DNA of 28,680 nucleotides from an uncultured Muribaculaceae bacterium (GTDB taxonomy: Bacteria; Bacteroidota; Bacteroidia; Bacteroidales; Muribaculaceae): positions 1 through 28,680 of the forward strand of contig CAJUKZ010000016.1 in the NCBI GenBank assembly GCA_910586995.1. Direction: 5' to 3'. Below, piece after piece: positions 7,105 through 15,380 of the stretch. Numbering within the stretch: the first letter of the stretch is position 1; the number at the start of each line of letters is the position of its first letter. A model generated the notes under the pieces. The model searched no databases and was not told where the DNA came from. It saw only the letters and a list, made by a program, of their open reading frames with translations. A program made the translations under genes and the position numbers.

Positions 7105-8308
7105 GAAACCAATTTTCCGATATATCCTGCCTCTGCTCATAGCTATTGCAGGAATTTCAGAGGCATCAGCCCAGAAAGACGATTTCAACCCCATAACCAC
7201 CGGCGTCACATCGCTCGGAATCGCTCCTGACGCTCGAGGTGCATCAATGGGCGATCTTGGCGCAGCTACAGATCCGGATGCCAACTCGCAATTCTGGAAT
7301 CCATCGAAATATGCGTTTGCCTACAGCAAGGCAGCCGTGTCGCTGAGTTATACTCCTTGGTTGCGTAAACTTGTCAACGATATTTTTCTTGCCAATCTGG
7401 CCGGTTACTGGAAAATAGGATCACAGGACAACCAGGCAGTCAGTGCATCACTGCGCTACTTCTCACTCGGCGAAGTGAACACCGGAAATTCCATCACAGG
7501 CGATCCCGGACAGAACCTGAATCCATACGAACTGTCGGTGGACATAGGCTACTCGCGCAAACTGTCGGAGAAGTTCTCTATGGGCGTAGTGTTCAGATAT
7601 ATCTACTCCGACCTCGGTTTCCCTGACACCTATGCCGGTGAGCAGATCACCGGTGCTTCGGCATTCTCGGCCGACATTTCGGGCTACTATACCACATTCC
7701 CCATCATCGGTCGCAACGAATGCCAGTGGTCATGGGGTTGGGATATATCCAACATAGGATCAAAGGTATCATACGATGGCGCTGAATATCCCGTATTCCT
7801 GCCCACCAACCTCCGTCTCGGCACAACATTCATGTTCCCCCTGGCCGACTACCACAATCTTGCTCTCAGCCTTGACCTCAACAAACTCCTTGTCCCGGCC
7901 ATGCCTCGCGAGAAAGACTACGACATAGATACTCCCGAAGGCTATCAGGAATATCGCGACGCAATGGACGATTGGGGCAGCACATCATCCATCTCAGGAA
8001 TTTTCAAATCTTTCACGGACGCACCCGGAGGATTCAAGGAAGAACTTCGTGAGATAAACTGGAGTCTCGGTGCTGAATATTCCTACAACGACCAATTCTT
8101 CCTCAGAGCCGGATATTTCCATCAGGACAAGACTAAAGGCGACATTCAGTATTTCGCCCTCGGCGCAGGATTCTCGATGAATGTAGTGAAGATCGACGCC
8201 AGCTATATGATCGCCACCGCGCAGACTTCACCTCTGGATCAGACCCTGCGTTTCACGCTGACGTTCGATATGGACGGACTTAAAGATATTTTCGGCAAAC
8301 GCCGCTGA
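7103..8308 (+). CDS. porV: PorV (LptO), type IX secretion outer membrane protein
   Basis: A 401-residue outer membrane beta-barrel of the FadL-like PorV family. In type IX secretion PorV shuttles cargo with a C-terminal domain from the translocon to the PorU sortase attachment complex. The signal peptide spans 1-23 with cleavage at 'ASA', leaving Gln24 as the new N-terminus. The mature start 'NPITTGVTSLGIAPDARGASMGDLG' (split: 'NPITTGVTSLGIAPDA' then 'RGASMGDLGAAT') and 'NSQFWNPSKYAF' are characteristic of PorV. The C-terminus 'LRFTLTFDMDGLKDIFGKRR' has alternating barrel strands. porU, often adjacent in Bacteroidetes, is not present here; ispF follows after 24 bases. Confidence 0.9.
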   Translation: MKPIFRYILPLLIAIAGISEASAQKDDFNPITTGVTSLGIAPDARGASMGDLGAATDPDANSQFWNPSKYAFAYSKAAVSLSYTPWLRKLVNDIFLANLAGYWKIGSQDNQAVSASLRYFSLGEVNTGNSITGDPGQNLNPYELSVDIGYSRKLSEKFSMGVVFRYIYSDLGFPDTYAGEQITGASAFSADISGYYTTFPIIGRNECQWSWGWDISNIGSKVSYDGAEYPVFLPTNLRLGTTFMFPLADYHNLALSLDLNKLLVPAMPREKDYDIDTPEGYQEYRDAMDDWGSTSSISGIFKSFTDAPGGFKEELREINWSLGAEYSYNDQFFLRAGYFHQDKTKGDIQYFALGAGFSMNVVKIDASYMIATAQTSPLDQTLRFTLTFDMDGLKDIFGKRR

Positions 8309-8332
8309 TCATAATACACATTATCCCTAATC

Positions 8333-8824
8333 ATGCCTGCTCCTAATTTCCGCATCGGACAAGGATTCGACGTACACCGCCTGACAGAAGACCGTGATCT
8401 CATCATCTGCGGTGTCAAAATACCGTATCACCTCGGATTGCTCGGACACAGCGATGCGGATGTTGCCATCCACGCACTTGTGGACGCTTTGCTCGGAGCG
8501 GCAGCAATGGGTGACATTGGTGCTCTTTTCCCGGACTCCGATCCGGCGTTCAAAGGCATCGACTCAAGAGTACTGCTCCGGCTTGTTGTAAAAAAACTTT
8601 CCGACGCCGGCTATGGCATCGGAAACGTCGATATAACGATTATGGCACAAGCGCCCAAAATGCGTCCGCACATAGATTCCATGCGTTCGCTTATGGCCGA
8701 GGATCTCGACATAGACATAGACGCAGTATCTATAAAGGCCACAACCACTGAGCATCTCGGATTCACCGGACGTGGCGAGGGGATAGCCTCAATGGCCACC
8801 GCCCTCATATACGTCAGGTTTTAG
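8333..8824 (+). CDS. ispF: IspF, 2-C-methyl-D-erythritol 2,4-cyclodiphosphate synthase
   Basis: A 163-residue enzyme of the non-mevalonate (MEP) isoprenoid pathway, converting CDP-methylerythritol 2-phosphate to the cyclodiphosphate with release of CMP. It acts as a cytoplasmic trimer. The zinc ligands are visible: D13 and H15 in 'GFDVHRL' and H47 in 'HSDADVAIHALVDALLGA'. The 'GDIGALFPDSDP' loop and C-terminal 'TTTEHLGFTGRGEGIAS' are intact. It lies 24 bases after porV and converges on riboflavin synthase with only 5 bases between the stop codons. Confidence 0.97.
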   Translation: MPAPNFRIGQGFDVHRLTEDRDLIICGVKIPYHLGLLGHSDADVAIHALVDALLGAAAMGDIGALFPDSDPAFKGIDSRVLLRLVVKKLSDAGYGIGNVDITIMAQAPKMRPHIDSMRSLMAEDLDIDIDAVSIKATTTEHLGFTGRGEGIASMATALIYVRF

Positions 8825-8829
8825 AGTAT

Positions 8830-9438
8830 TTAAACGGCAAATTCAGCCAGGCGCGCCAGATATTTACCGATAATATCAAATTCAAGATTGACACGCGTAC
8901 CTTCCTCAATGGTATGGAAATTGGTATGCTCCATCGTGTAGGGTATGATCGCAACCCTGAAACTGTCAGCGGTTGAATCGCACACCGTAAGACTTACACC
9001 GTTTACGGTGACAGAACCTTTCTCTACAGTCATATAACCCTTACGCGCCATCTCCACCGGTACATCGTACCGGAATTTGAAGTACGTGCTTCCTCCTACA
9101 TTCTCGACACTCTCGCACACCGCTGTGCAGTCTACGTGTCCCTGCACTATATGTCCGTCCAATCTGCCATCAAGCATCATCGAGCGCTCGAGGTTAACTT
9201 TGTCTCCCACCTCAAGTGTTCCAAGATTCGAGCGGTCAAGAGTCTCTTGAATAGCTGTGACTGTATATGTGCCGTCGCCATTCAGACTCACAACCGTTAG
9301 ACATACACCATTGTGAGCTACCGACTGGTCAATTTTCAGATCTTCTGCAAACGAGCATCTTAGAGTCAGGTGAAGATTTCCATTCTCTCTCTCCGTGCGC
9401 ACCACAGATGCAGCTTCTTCTACTATACCGGAAAACAT
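8830..9438 (-). CDS. ribE: Riboflavin synthase, alpha subunit
   Basis: A 202-residue riboflavin synthase that dismutates two 6,7-dimethyl-8-ribityllumazine molecules to riboflavin plus a pyrimidine. I start it at the ATG at 9438, giving the standard N-terminus 'MFSGIVEEAASV'; an upstream extension to 9489 runs into the GH31 gene. Two lumazine-binding repeats are visible: repeat one (1 to about 97) and repeat two from 'GHIVQGHVDCTAV'. 'NGVCLTV' and 'NGVSLTVCDS' are the corresponding substrate-site loops. It is the last gene of the minus-strand run, 17 bases after the GH31 stop. No FMN riboswitch or other rib gene is seen nearby. Confidence 0.96.
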   Translation of the reverse strand: MFSGIVEEAASVVRTERENGNLHLTLRCSFAEDLKIDQSVAHNGVCLTVVSLNGDGTYTVTAIQETLDRSNLGTLEVGDKVNLERSMMLDGRLDGHIVQGHVDCTAVCESVENVGGSTYFKFRYDVPVEMARKGYMTVEKGSVTVNGVSLTVCDSTADSFRVAIIPYTMEHTNFHTIEEGTRVNLEFDIIGKYLARLAEFAV

Positions 9439-9455
9439 AATCTCTTTTATTTTAT

Positions 9456-11831
9456 CTATTTTACAATCTTTATATTCAATATCTTGCATGGATACAGACG
9501 TGTGCTGAGACGAAGCGACTTGATGTCTGCATCATAATCATAAGGCACATCGACTCCATCCACATACACGGTTTCAGGTTCGGCTGTGACACCCTTTATT
9601 ACAAAGTCAAGCCTGTCTGCCCCGACAGCATCATTGCATTCAGAGGACACGCGGGCGTCTATCACAATTTCTCTTGCGGTAGATTCGCCCGAAAATTCTA
9701 TTACCCTCGATTTCTCATCTACGGCATGTCTCACCCAAGGATCGTCGTCATCATATAGCAGACCTGCGGAAGAAACACCATCAACTGGGTAATATTCCAC
9801 CGTATAGACACCTGTCCTGTAGTCGGAAGTATTGTCCATAGCATATTCAGCTATAGGAATAAACGCTCCTGCGCGTACGAACACCGGAATGCGGTGCAAC
9901 GGCGCGTCCACCATATACTCCGAACCACCCTTATATATCTTTGACGCATCATAGATGTCGATCCATTCACCCGAAGGGAAAACCACCTTTCTCGAACGCA
10001 CACCGGGCTTCATCACCGGAGCTACAAGCAGACTGGAGCCAAACAGATATTCATCATCCACCTCCGCAAGTCGTTCCACATTATTATCGTAGAACCACAC
10101 CGGCCGGACAATAGGCAGACCTGCCGACGCATTCTCATATGCAGCCGTATAGATATACGGAAGCAGCCGGTAACGCTCTTTCACCAGTTTCAGCAACGCA
10201 TCACTGTAGTCTGGATAATGATATGGCTCAGCCATATACTGCGCATGCGTGCGCAGCACCGGTGAATATACTCCGAGTTGCATCCACCTCAGATACATCT
10301 CTGCATCAGACGGATGTTCCGGATCGACCGCAAAACCACCTACATCATGGCTCATATATCCAAGACCGCTGACTCCTGAGTGTATCATCACCGGTATCTG
10401 GGCCTGCATACCTTCCCAACTGCGTGACACATCCGAACTCCACGGAAATACTCCATAGCGCTGCAATCCTGTTGTACCGCCACGCATAAGGGTGAAGACA
10501 CGCCTCTGCGGATAAATACTGTCGTATAAATTGAAAAGTATACTGCTCCAGTCGTTGCCATACTGGTTATGATACAATCGCGCGGGCAGACCATTTGCAT
10601 GCACGGCACTTTCAGGATGTCGTTCCGGCTCTCCGAGATCGCCCCACCAGCCATCCACACCTTCGTCGGTAAGACTACGGTAACGATCAGCCAACCAACG
10701 GCGCGTCTCAGGATTAGAGACGTCGAACATACCGCCCTCGCCTACCCAGATCTCCACGTCCTGCATTTTACCGTCCTTATCTTTGAGCAGCAGCCCACTG
10801 TCGCGCAGTTCATTGAAATTGTCAACTCCCCTGCCGTTGCGCAGCACAAACGGCTGCGAAATAAGTACGGTATTGACACCATATATATCCTTGGCTTTAC
10901 TCAGAGTAGCCCTGTGTCCCGGCCACTGAAACTCATCCCAACCGAGACGTCCCATGTCCTGCTCGCGTCCATACCAATATAGATCAAGTACAACGCCATC
11001 AACAGGATAACCCTCTCTCTTGAGAGAATCCAGAGCGCCGAGCATCTCATTATTGTTGTGATAGCCATATTTAGATGTTATATATCCCAAAGCCCAGATG
11101 GGAGGAAGCTCCTGTCGTCCGGTAAGCGACGTCAGCCTTGAGACTGTGGTTGAGAGGCTACCGGAGCCGTCCACTACATAATACGACACCGGGCTCGGAT
11201 TTTCCGTAATGTATTCGACAGGATTTCCTGCAATAAGCGTAGCTGCCGCATGATCGTCGAAAAGCAACGCATATCCCTTCGACGACACAAGCAGAGGCAT
11301 AGATATATTCATCTGCGAATTGCGGGGATCTCCTGCTCCATAGCCATAGTTCGCTCGGTTATACATTGTAAGCGTATCGCCGTTCAGAGTCATTGCATGC
11401 CCTCGCTCCCCTGCGCCAAGCCATGTGCCACCATCGCCGGTTTTCAGGACGAGTGAGTTAAACCCATTATCCTGCCGCCTTATACCATCGTCGGTAAGTG
11501 TGAAGTTTTTTCCGCTGATAGTAAGCTTACCATCACGCTTATCCACACTTGCAGCAAGTGCATCGGTAAAACGAATAGACTGCACGCCACAATCTTCCGC
11601 ATACTCACATTTTATGTCTGTATCAGCATTCAGGACTGTAGCCTTGGAGACCGGAGGGATATATCCTGCCGGCGCATTAGTCACCTTGAATATATAAGGC
11701 GTAATCGCAGTCACCGTGACCGTATTTCCATTTGGCGCAGTAGCAACCAGCCCCTGCTCAGCCGCTGACATTGCAAAAGGAATTGCCAGAGCAGTAAGAG
11801 CGATGTTGATAAGTTTCAGTTTTATGTTCAT
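9456..11831 (-). CDS. GH31 family alpha-glucosidase / transglucosylase, exported
   Basis: A 791-residue glycoside hydrolase family 31 enzyme. I use the ATG at 11831, since the longer frame adds a non-signal extension. 'MNIKLKLINIALTALAIPF' to about residue 22 is a signal peptide. A beta-sandwich N-domain is followed by the TIM barrel ('VDGVVLDLYWYGREQDMG'). The catalytic nucleophile should be D398 in 'WWGDLGEPE' and the acid/base D467 in 'WSSDVSRSWEGM'. C-terminal beta-domains follow ('LLVAPVMKPGVRSRKVVFPSG'). GH31 covers alpha-glucosidases, alpha-xylosidases and oligosaccharide alpha-4-glucosyltransferases; the 'GDLGEP' nucleophile region and long aromatic substrate loops make a transglucosylase possible, but I cannot decide. 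It lies 51 bases after the methyltransferase gene in the dnaX-led run. Confidence 0.88.
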   Translation of the reverse strand: MNIKLKLINIALTALAIPFAMSAAEQGLVATAPNGNTVTVTAITPYIFKVTNAPAGYIPPVSKATVLNADTDIKCEYAEDCGVQSIRFTDALAASVDKRDGKLTISGKNFTLTDDGIRRQDNGFNSLVLKTGDGGTWLGAGERGHAMTLNGDTLTMYNRANYGYGAGDPRNSQMNISMPLLVSSKGYALLFDDHAAATLIAGNPVEYITENPSPVSYYVVDGSGSLSTTVSRLTSLTGRQELPPIWALGYITSKYGYHNNNEMLGALDSLKREGYPVDGVVLDLYWYGREQDMGRLGWDEFQWPGHRATLSKAKDIYGVNTVLISQPFVLRNGRGVDNFNELRDSGLLLKDKDGKMQDVEIWVGEGGMFDVSNPETRRWLADRYRSLTDEGVDGWWGDLGEPERHPESAVHANGLPARLYHNQYGNDWSSILFNLYDSIYPQRRVFTLMRGGTTGLQRYGVFPWSSDVSRSWEGMQAQIPVMIHSGVSGLGYMSHDVGGFAVDPEHPSDAEMYLRWMQLGVYSPVLRTHAQYMAEPYHYPDYSDALLKLVKERYRLLPYIYTAAYENASAGLPIVRPVWFYDNNVERLAEVDDEYLFGSSLLVAPVMKPGVRSRKVVFPSGEWIDIYDASKIYKGGSEYMVDAPLHRIPVFVRAGAFIPIAEYAMDNTSDYRTGVYTVEYYPVDGVSSAGLLYDDDDPWVRHAVDEKSRVIEFSGESTAREIVIDARVSSECNDAVGADRLDFVIKGVTAEPETVYVDGVDVPYDYDADIKSLRLSTRLYPCKILNIKIVK

Positions 11832-11882
11832 GAAGTCAAAGTGGTTAAGAAAAAAGAATAAATGCACTATAAAAAATAGACG

Positions 11883-13292
11883 TCAGAGAACAACCGGGAC
11901 TTCTTCCGGTGTATGTGTAGACAGTATTCTCCAGGCCTGAGGATAGAGATTGTTGGCACGGTTGCCAATATTTTTAACAAACCCAAGCGGATAGCCACGA
12001 TATGTAAGTAGCACAAACCCCGCGGGAACGCCTGTGGGCAGAGATAATGATTCGCGGCGCAGATAAGCTACTGCATCGCAGTATTCCACCTCGCAGCAAG
12101 GAAAAGCATCGGCTCGCAAAGCTGCGGAGATTGCCAATTGTTGCGAAGGTACAAGGGCACGGCCTTTCACAATGCCCACAATTACACCTGCAGATACAAT
12201 ATCAAGGACTTCAGAAAGCGAATCTACAATCGCAGCATGCTCTTTTCGGCAAGCAAACACGGTCTTTCCATCTTTTGACAGACGTATATCGTAATCAGCG
12301 CTGTTATTCAACCACGCAGAAGCTTGAGCCACAAGAGATTTAATATCAGAAGATATTGTCTTGGCTTTCTTGCGCGTCGGTCTCATCACACGAGTATCCC
12401 CTTCTTCCGGTTTCCGGACTACACCGACAAACAATCCCTCGCCCCTGAGTCTGTGAGGCATGAATCTTGCGCAGGCCGGATCGTCATCCCCGAGTCCGCG
12501 CACGATACCCTCACCAAGTTCCTCTATATGCAAGTCAACGCTCTCTCCACCATGCCTTTCTATTATATAGGCCAGCATATCCTCGTTCTCTGTCCGGTTG
12601 AAGGTACATGTACTGTAGATCAGATACCCGCCGGGGCGGAGGGTTTCCCACAGATTATCTACAATCTCGCGTTGCCGCGCTGCACATTCCTCCACAAGCG
12701 ACGGCGACCACTGCTCCACAGCGGCATCATCTTTTCGCATCATGCCTTCACCGGAGCATGGTACATCCGCGGCTACTATGTCGAAGAATCCCGGCAGACG
12801 CCGGAATCGCGACGTATCGCCTTTGCTGACCACACACGAATCGCTACCCCATTTGGCAAGATTTTCGGCAAGCACTGCAGCACGTGCCGGTACATATTCA
12901 TTGGCTACTACAAGCGATCCATTTGGCAATACAGACACCGCCGCGGTGGATTTGCCTCCCGGGGCTGCGCATGCATCAAGATAGCAGACAGGCTTTCCAC
13001 CTGCAAGCGCCGATGCTACTGTCCCCACTATCATCGAAGACGCATCCTGTGCATAGTAAAGACCCTGATGCAACGCTGGATCGAACGTGAACGGTTGCCT
13101 GGACTTCAGGTAATATCCAGTGGCACACCACGGCACTATGTCTGCACCGTCAGGCACATGGACTCCCTTGACAGGATTGACACGCACCGATACCGAAGGT
13201 TCTGTGGTGACAAGGGCATCGCACAACCCGACAAGTTCCGGATTCGAGAGCGACTCTATCTGGTGAATAAATTCCTCAGGCAACTTGTCCAT
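11883..13292 (-). CDS. RsmF/RsmB-like (NOL1/NOP2/Sun) rRNA cytosine-C5 methyltransferase
   Basis: A 469-residue SAM-dependent RNA m5C methyltransferase of the Sun family. Length and the C-terminal extension after the Rossmann domain favour RsmF-like 16S rRNA methylation. Motif I is 'DACAAPGGKS' (106-115); the motif IV Cys is C179 in 'DVPCSGEGMMRK'; the catalytic Cys of motif VI is C229 in 'YSTCTFNRTEN'. Both cysteines of the two-Cys mechanism are present. The C-terminal 130 residues look like the PUA-like RNA-binding part of RsmF (for example 'RALVPSQQLAIS', 'FVLLTYRGYPLGFVKNIGNR'). It starts 4 bases after the SemiSWEET stop, in the dnaX operon. The exact target nucleotide is inference. Confidence 0.9.
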   Translation of the reverse strand: MDKLPEEFIHQIESLSNPELVGLCDALVTTEPSVSVRVNPVKGVHVPDGADIVPWCATGYYLKSRQPFTFDPALHQGLYYAQDASSMIVGTVASALAGGKPVCYLDACAAPGGKSTAAVSVLPNGSLVVANEYVPARAAVLAENLAKWGSDSCVVSKGDTSRFRRLPGFFDIVAADVPCSGEGMMRKDDAAVEQWSPSLVEECAARQREIVDNLWETLRPGGYLIYSTCTFNRTENEDMLAYIIERHGGESVDLHIEELGEGIVRGLGDDDPACARFMPHRLRGEGLFVGVVRKPEEGDTRVMRPTRKKAKTISSDIKSLVAQASAWLNNSADYDIRLSKDGKTVFACRKEHAAIVDSLSEVLDIVSAGVIVGIVKGRALVPSQQLAISAALRADAFPCCEVEYCDAVAYLRRESLSLPTGVPAGFVLLTYRGYPLGFVKNIGNRANNLYPQAWRILSTHTPEEVPVVL

Positions 13293-13296
13293 AACC

Positions 13297-13566
13297 TTAT
13301 TTTTTGTGGCAATCGTTGTATACTTTTATTCCGAAGACAATTCCACTGGATATGCTTGTCACCAGATTCGTTATCCACAGTGGAGCATTGCCTGTAAGAA
13401 ATCCCTGCACTACAAAAAACACAGCGCCTAATCCCATAAGCAGGAAAGTGCTGTATGCAATACCTGAAGTATCACGTGTTTTTATAGTATGCACGGCCTG
13501 CGGCAGATAACCGAGAATCATGCATACCGAGGCCATATAGCCCACTATATCCGACAAAATATCCAT
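13297..13566 (-). CDS. SemiSWEET-type PQ-loop sugar transporter
   Basis: An 89-residue inner membrane protein with three predicted helices (about 5-22, 38-56, 62-80), the size of bacterial SemiSWEETs, which act as homodimers and pass sugars down their gradient. The PQ motif is 'GYLPQ' (19-23), followed by 'TRDTSGIAYSTFLLMGLGAV' and 'NAPLWITNLVTSISSGIVF'. Its ATG overlaps the dnaX TAA by one base (TAATG), indicating translational coupling; an upstream start at 13656 would lie inside dnaX and is rejected. The rRNA methyltransferase follows after 4 bases. Substrate is unknown. Confidence 0.88.
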   Translation of the reverse strand: MDILSDIVGYMASVCMILGYLPQAVHTIKTRDTSGIAYSTFLLMGLGAVFFVVQGFLTGNAPLWITNLVTSISSGIVFGIKVYNDCHKK

Positions 13567-15380
13567 TATGTAAGGGTCAGCTTGAATGTATCTATGAAAT
13601 CGCGCATCTTGTCCGATGACTCCGTTATATGGCGAAGCACCTCGCGCTCGTTCCACACACTCGGAGCTACATCTCCGGTATTAAGCTGCACCGTGAGAGT
13701 CACATTGTCGTTTGACAATGAATCACGTATAGATCCGAGCAACGACATCATATTGTCTATAAAGACATTTCTCTGAGGCTCGGAGTCGACAGTCACAGTC
13801 CATGCGTCGCCCTCGCCACGCACAGGAAGATGCGAGCGCATCGAATTCACGAGCACATGCTCTGTAGGATGTGCGGCTATGAATTTTTCCCATGCTTCGG
13901 CCATATCCGCATCAGTATACCGGGCTGTTCTTGCAGGAGCTATAGCCTGATGTGATTCACCTTCATCAACCTTGTCCGACTGTACTGCGCCACGCAGCGA
14001 GAATGACGGTGAATGAAGTGATGTGCGTAATTTAGCCCCGGAAGAAGAATGCGTGGAGGTCTGAGGTACAGGAGCCTGCCGCACCGTCCGTGGCTGCGGA
14101 GCGGACACGACTGGCGGCGGCACTTGTGACTTTTCGACCGCATATGGCTTCTGAGCAACCGGAATCTCTGACTTTGCAGGACCAGCAGCGGACGGTTTGT
14201 CAACACTGCCGCGCGACGCTCCATCAGTGGCGGGAGCGATTTTGTTCAACTGCCCCTCTCCTCCGCCACTATTTACCGGGGAGGGGCTTGATAGTTGGCA
14301 CAGCCTGATGAGTGCCAGCTCGACATGGAACTGCTTGTTGGAGGCAAGACGGTAGTTGAGATCCGCATCGCCAAGTATCGACATCGCCTTGTAAAAGAAT
14401 TCAGCGGGGAATTTCGCACTGTCGGAAGCCATACGGGTCTTGACCGAATCAGGAGCGTCAAGCAAAGGTAATGTGGATGGCGTACGCGCCACCATCAGAT
14501 CTCGCATATACGATGCAAGACCGTTGATGAAGAACAGAGAATCGAATCCTTTGTCGCGTATATCCTTATATGTGAGCAGCGCTTGTGGGACATCTCCTGT
14601 CGAGAAAGCCTCCATCAACCGCGAATAATAGTTATGATCAAGTACATTCAGATTCTCTATCGCCGACGTATAAGTTATGTTGCCACGCGATGATGCCGCT
14701 ACTTGATCGAATATCGAAAGTGCGTCGCGCATAGCGCCGTCGGCTTTCTCCGCTATCACCTGCAGAGCGGCAGGATCAGCCGTTATACCCTCCTGCGAAG
14801 CCACATATTGCAGATGTGCGACCATATCACCTACTGTGATCCTGTTGAAGTCGTAGATCTGGCATCGCGACAATATGGTGGGTATAATCTTATGCTTCTC
14901 GGTAGTTGCAAGGATGAACACCGCATGGGCCGGGGGCTCCTCAAGAGTCTTGAGGAAAGCGTTGAATGCCTGGTTTGACAACATGTGCACCTCGTCGACG
15001 ATGAAGACCCTGTAGCGCCCTGTGGTCGGCGGCATAAGCACCTGCTTGGTGAGCTCACGCATATCGTCAACTCCATTGTTCGAAGCCGCATCCAGCTCGA
15101 TTATGTTCATCGACCTACCTTCATTAAACTGACGGCACGACTCACAATCGTTGCAGGCCTCGCCTTCGGGGGTACGCCGCTCGCAATTGATGGTTTTCGC
15201 GAAAATACGCGCACATGATGTCTTGCCCACTCCCCTGCTGCCACAGAACAGATATGCATGAGCCAGACGTCCTGTCGCTATGGCGTTTTTCAGAGTCATG
15301 GCTAATGCTTTCTGCCCTACGACACTGGCAAAGGTCGACGGACGATACTTGCGCGCTGATACTATATAAGGCTGCTCCAT
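13566..15380 (-). CDS. dnaX: DnaX, DNA polymerase III clamp-loader subunit gamma/tau
   Basis: A 604-residue clamp-loader ATPase that loads the beta sliding clamp and bridges polymerase and helicase. I use the ATG at 15380 ('MEQPYIVSARKYRPSTF'); the longer frame would start upstream of the promoter. Walker A is 'GSRGVGKT' (47-54), a zinc module uses C66, C76, C79 and C82, Walker B is in 'VFIVDEVHML', and the sensor/arginine-finger region reads 'ILSRCQIYDF'. A Pro/Ser/Ala-rich linker follows the collar domain, then a C-terminal tau-like domain ('AWEKFIAAHPTEHVLVNSM'). I saw no A-rich slippery site for a gamma-producing frameshift, so a single tau-like product is likely. The linker contains a hairpin-forming segment (14252-14287) that looks inserted. 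It heads a five-gene minus-strand run. Confidence 0.95.
   Translation of the reverse strand: MEQPYIVSARKYRPSTFASVVGQKALAMTLKNAIATGRLAHAYLFCGSRGVGKTSCARIFAKTINCERRTPEGEACNDCESCRQFNEGRSMNIIELDAASNNGVDDMRELTKQVLMPPTTGRYRVFIVDEVHMLSNQAFNAFLKTLEEPPAHAVFILATTEKHKIIPTILSRCQIYDFNRITVGDMVAHLQYVASQEGITADPAALQVIAEKADGAMRDALSIFDQVAASSRGNITYTSAIENLNVLDHNYYSRLMEAFSTGDVPQALLTYKDIRDKGFDSLFFINGLASYMRDLMVARTPSTLPLLDAPDSVKTRMASDSAKFPAEFFYKAMSILGDADLNYRLASNKQFHVELALIRLCQLSSPSPVNSGGGEGQLNKIAPATDGASRGSVDKPSAAGPAKSEIPVAQKPYAVEKSQVPPPVVSAPQPRTVRQAPVPQTSTHSSSGAKLRTSLHSPSFSLRGAVQSDKVDEGESHQAIAPARTARYTDADMAEAWEKFIAAHPTEHVLVNSMRSHLPVRGEGDAWTVTVDSEPQRNVFIDNMMSLLGSIRDSLSNDNVTLTVQLNTGDVAPSVWNEREVLRHITESSDKMRDFIDTFKLTLT
14252..14287 (-). 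repeat. Hairpin-forming insertion inside the dnaX linker
   Basis: GCCCCTCTCC (14252-14261) and GGGGAGGGGC (14278-14287) form a 10-base stem with one wobble pair and a 16-base loop. In the dnaX frame this codes for 'SSPSPVNSGGGEGQL', a low-complexity phrase like those produced by short palindromic REP/MITE-like elements that insert into genes in Bacteroidetes and other bacteria. It falls in the unconserved linker, so it can be tolerated. The class assignment is inference. Confidence 0.5.

Noticed and set aside
12324..13397. Long plus-strand reading frame of 357 codons
   Set aside because: It is antisense to the RsmF-like gene, which has all catalytic motifs; the product is Arg/His/Cys-rich and resembles no family.
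13566..15380. Programmed frameshift in dnaX to make a separate gamma subunit
   Set aside because: No A-run slippery heptamer was found near the end of the ATPase and collar domains. The GC hairpin in the linker is not preceded by a slippery site.
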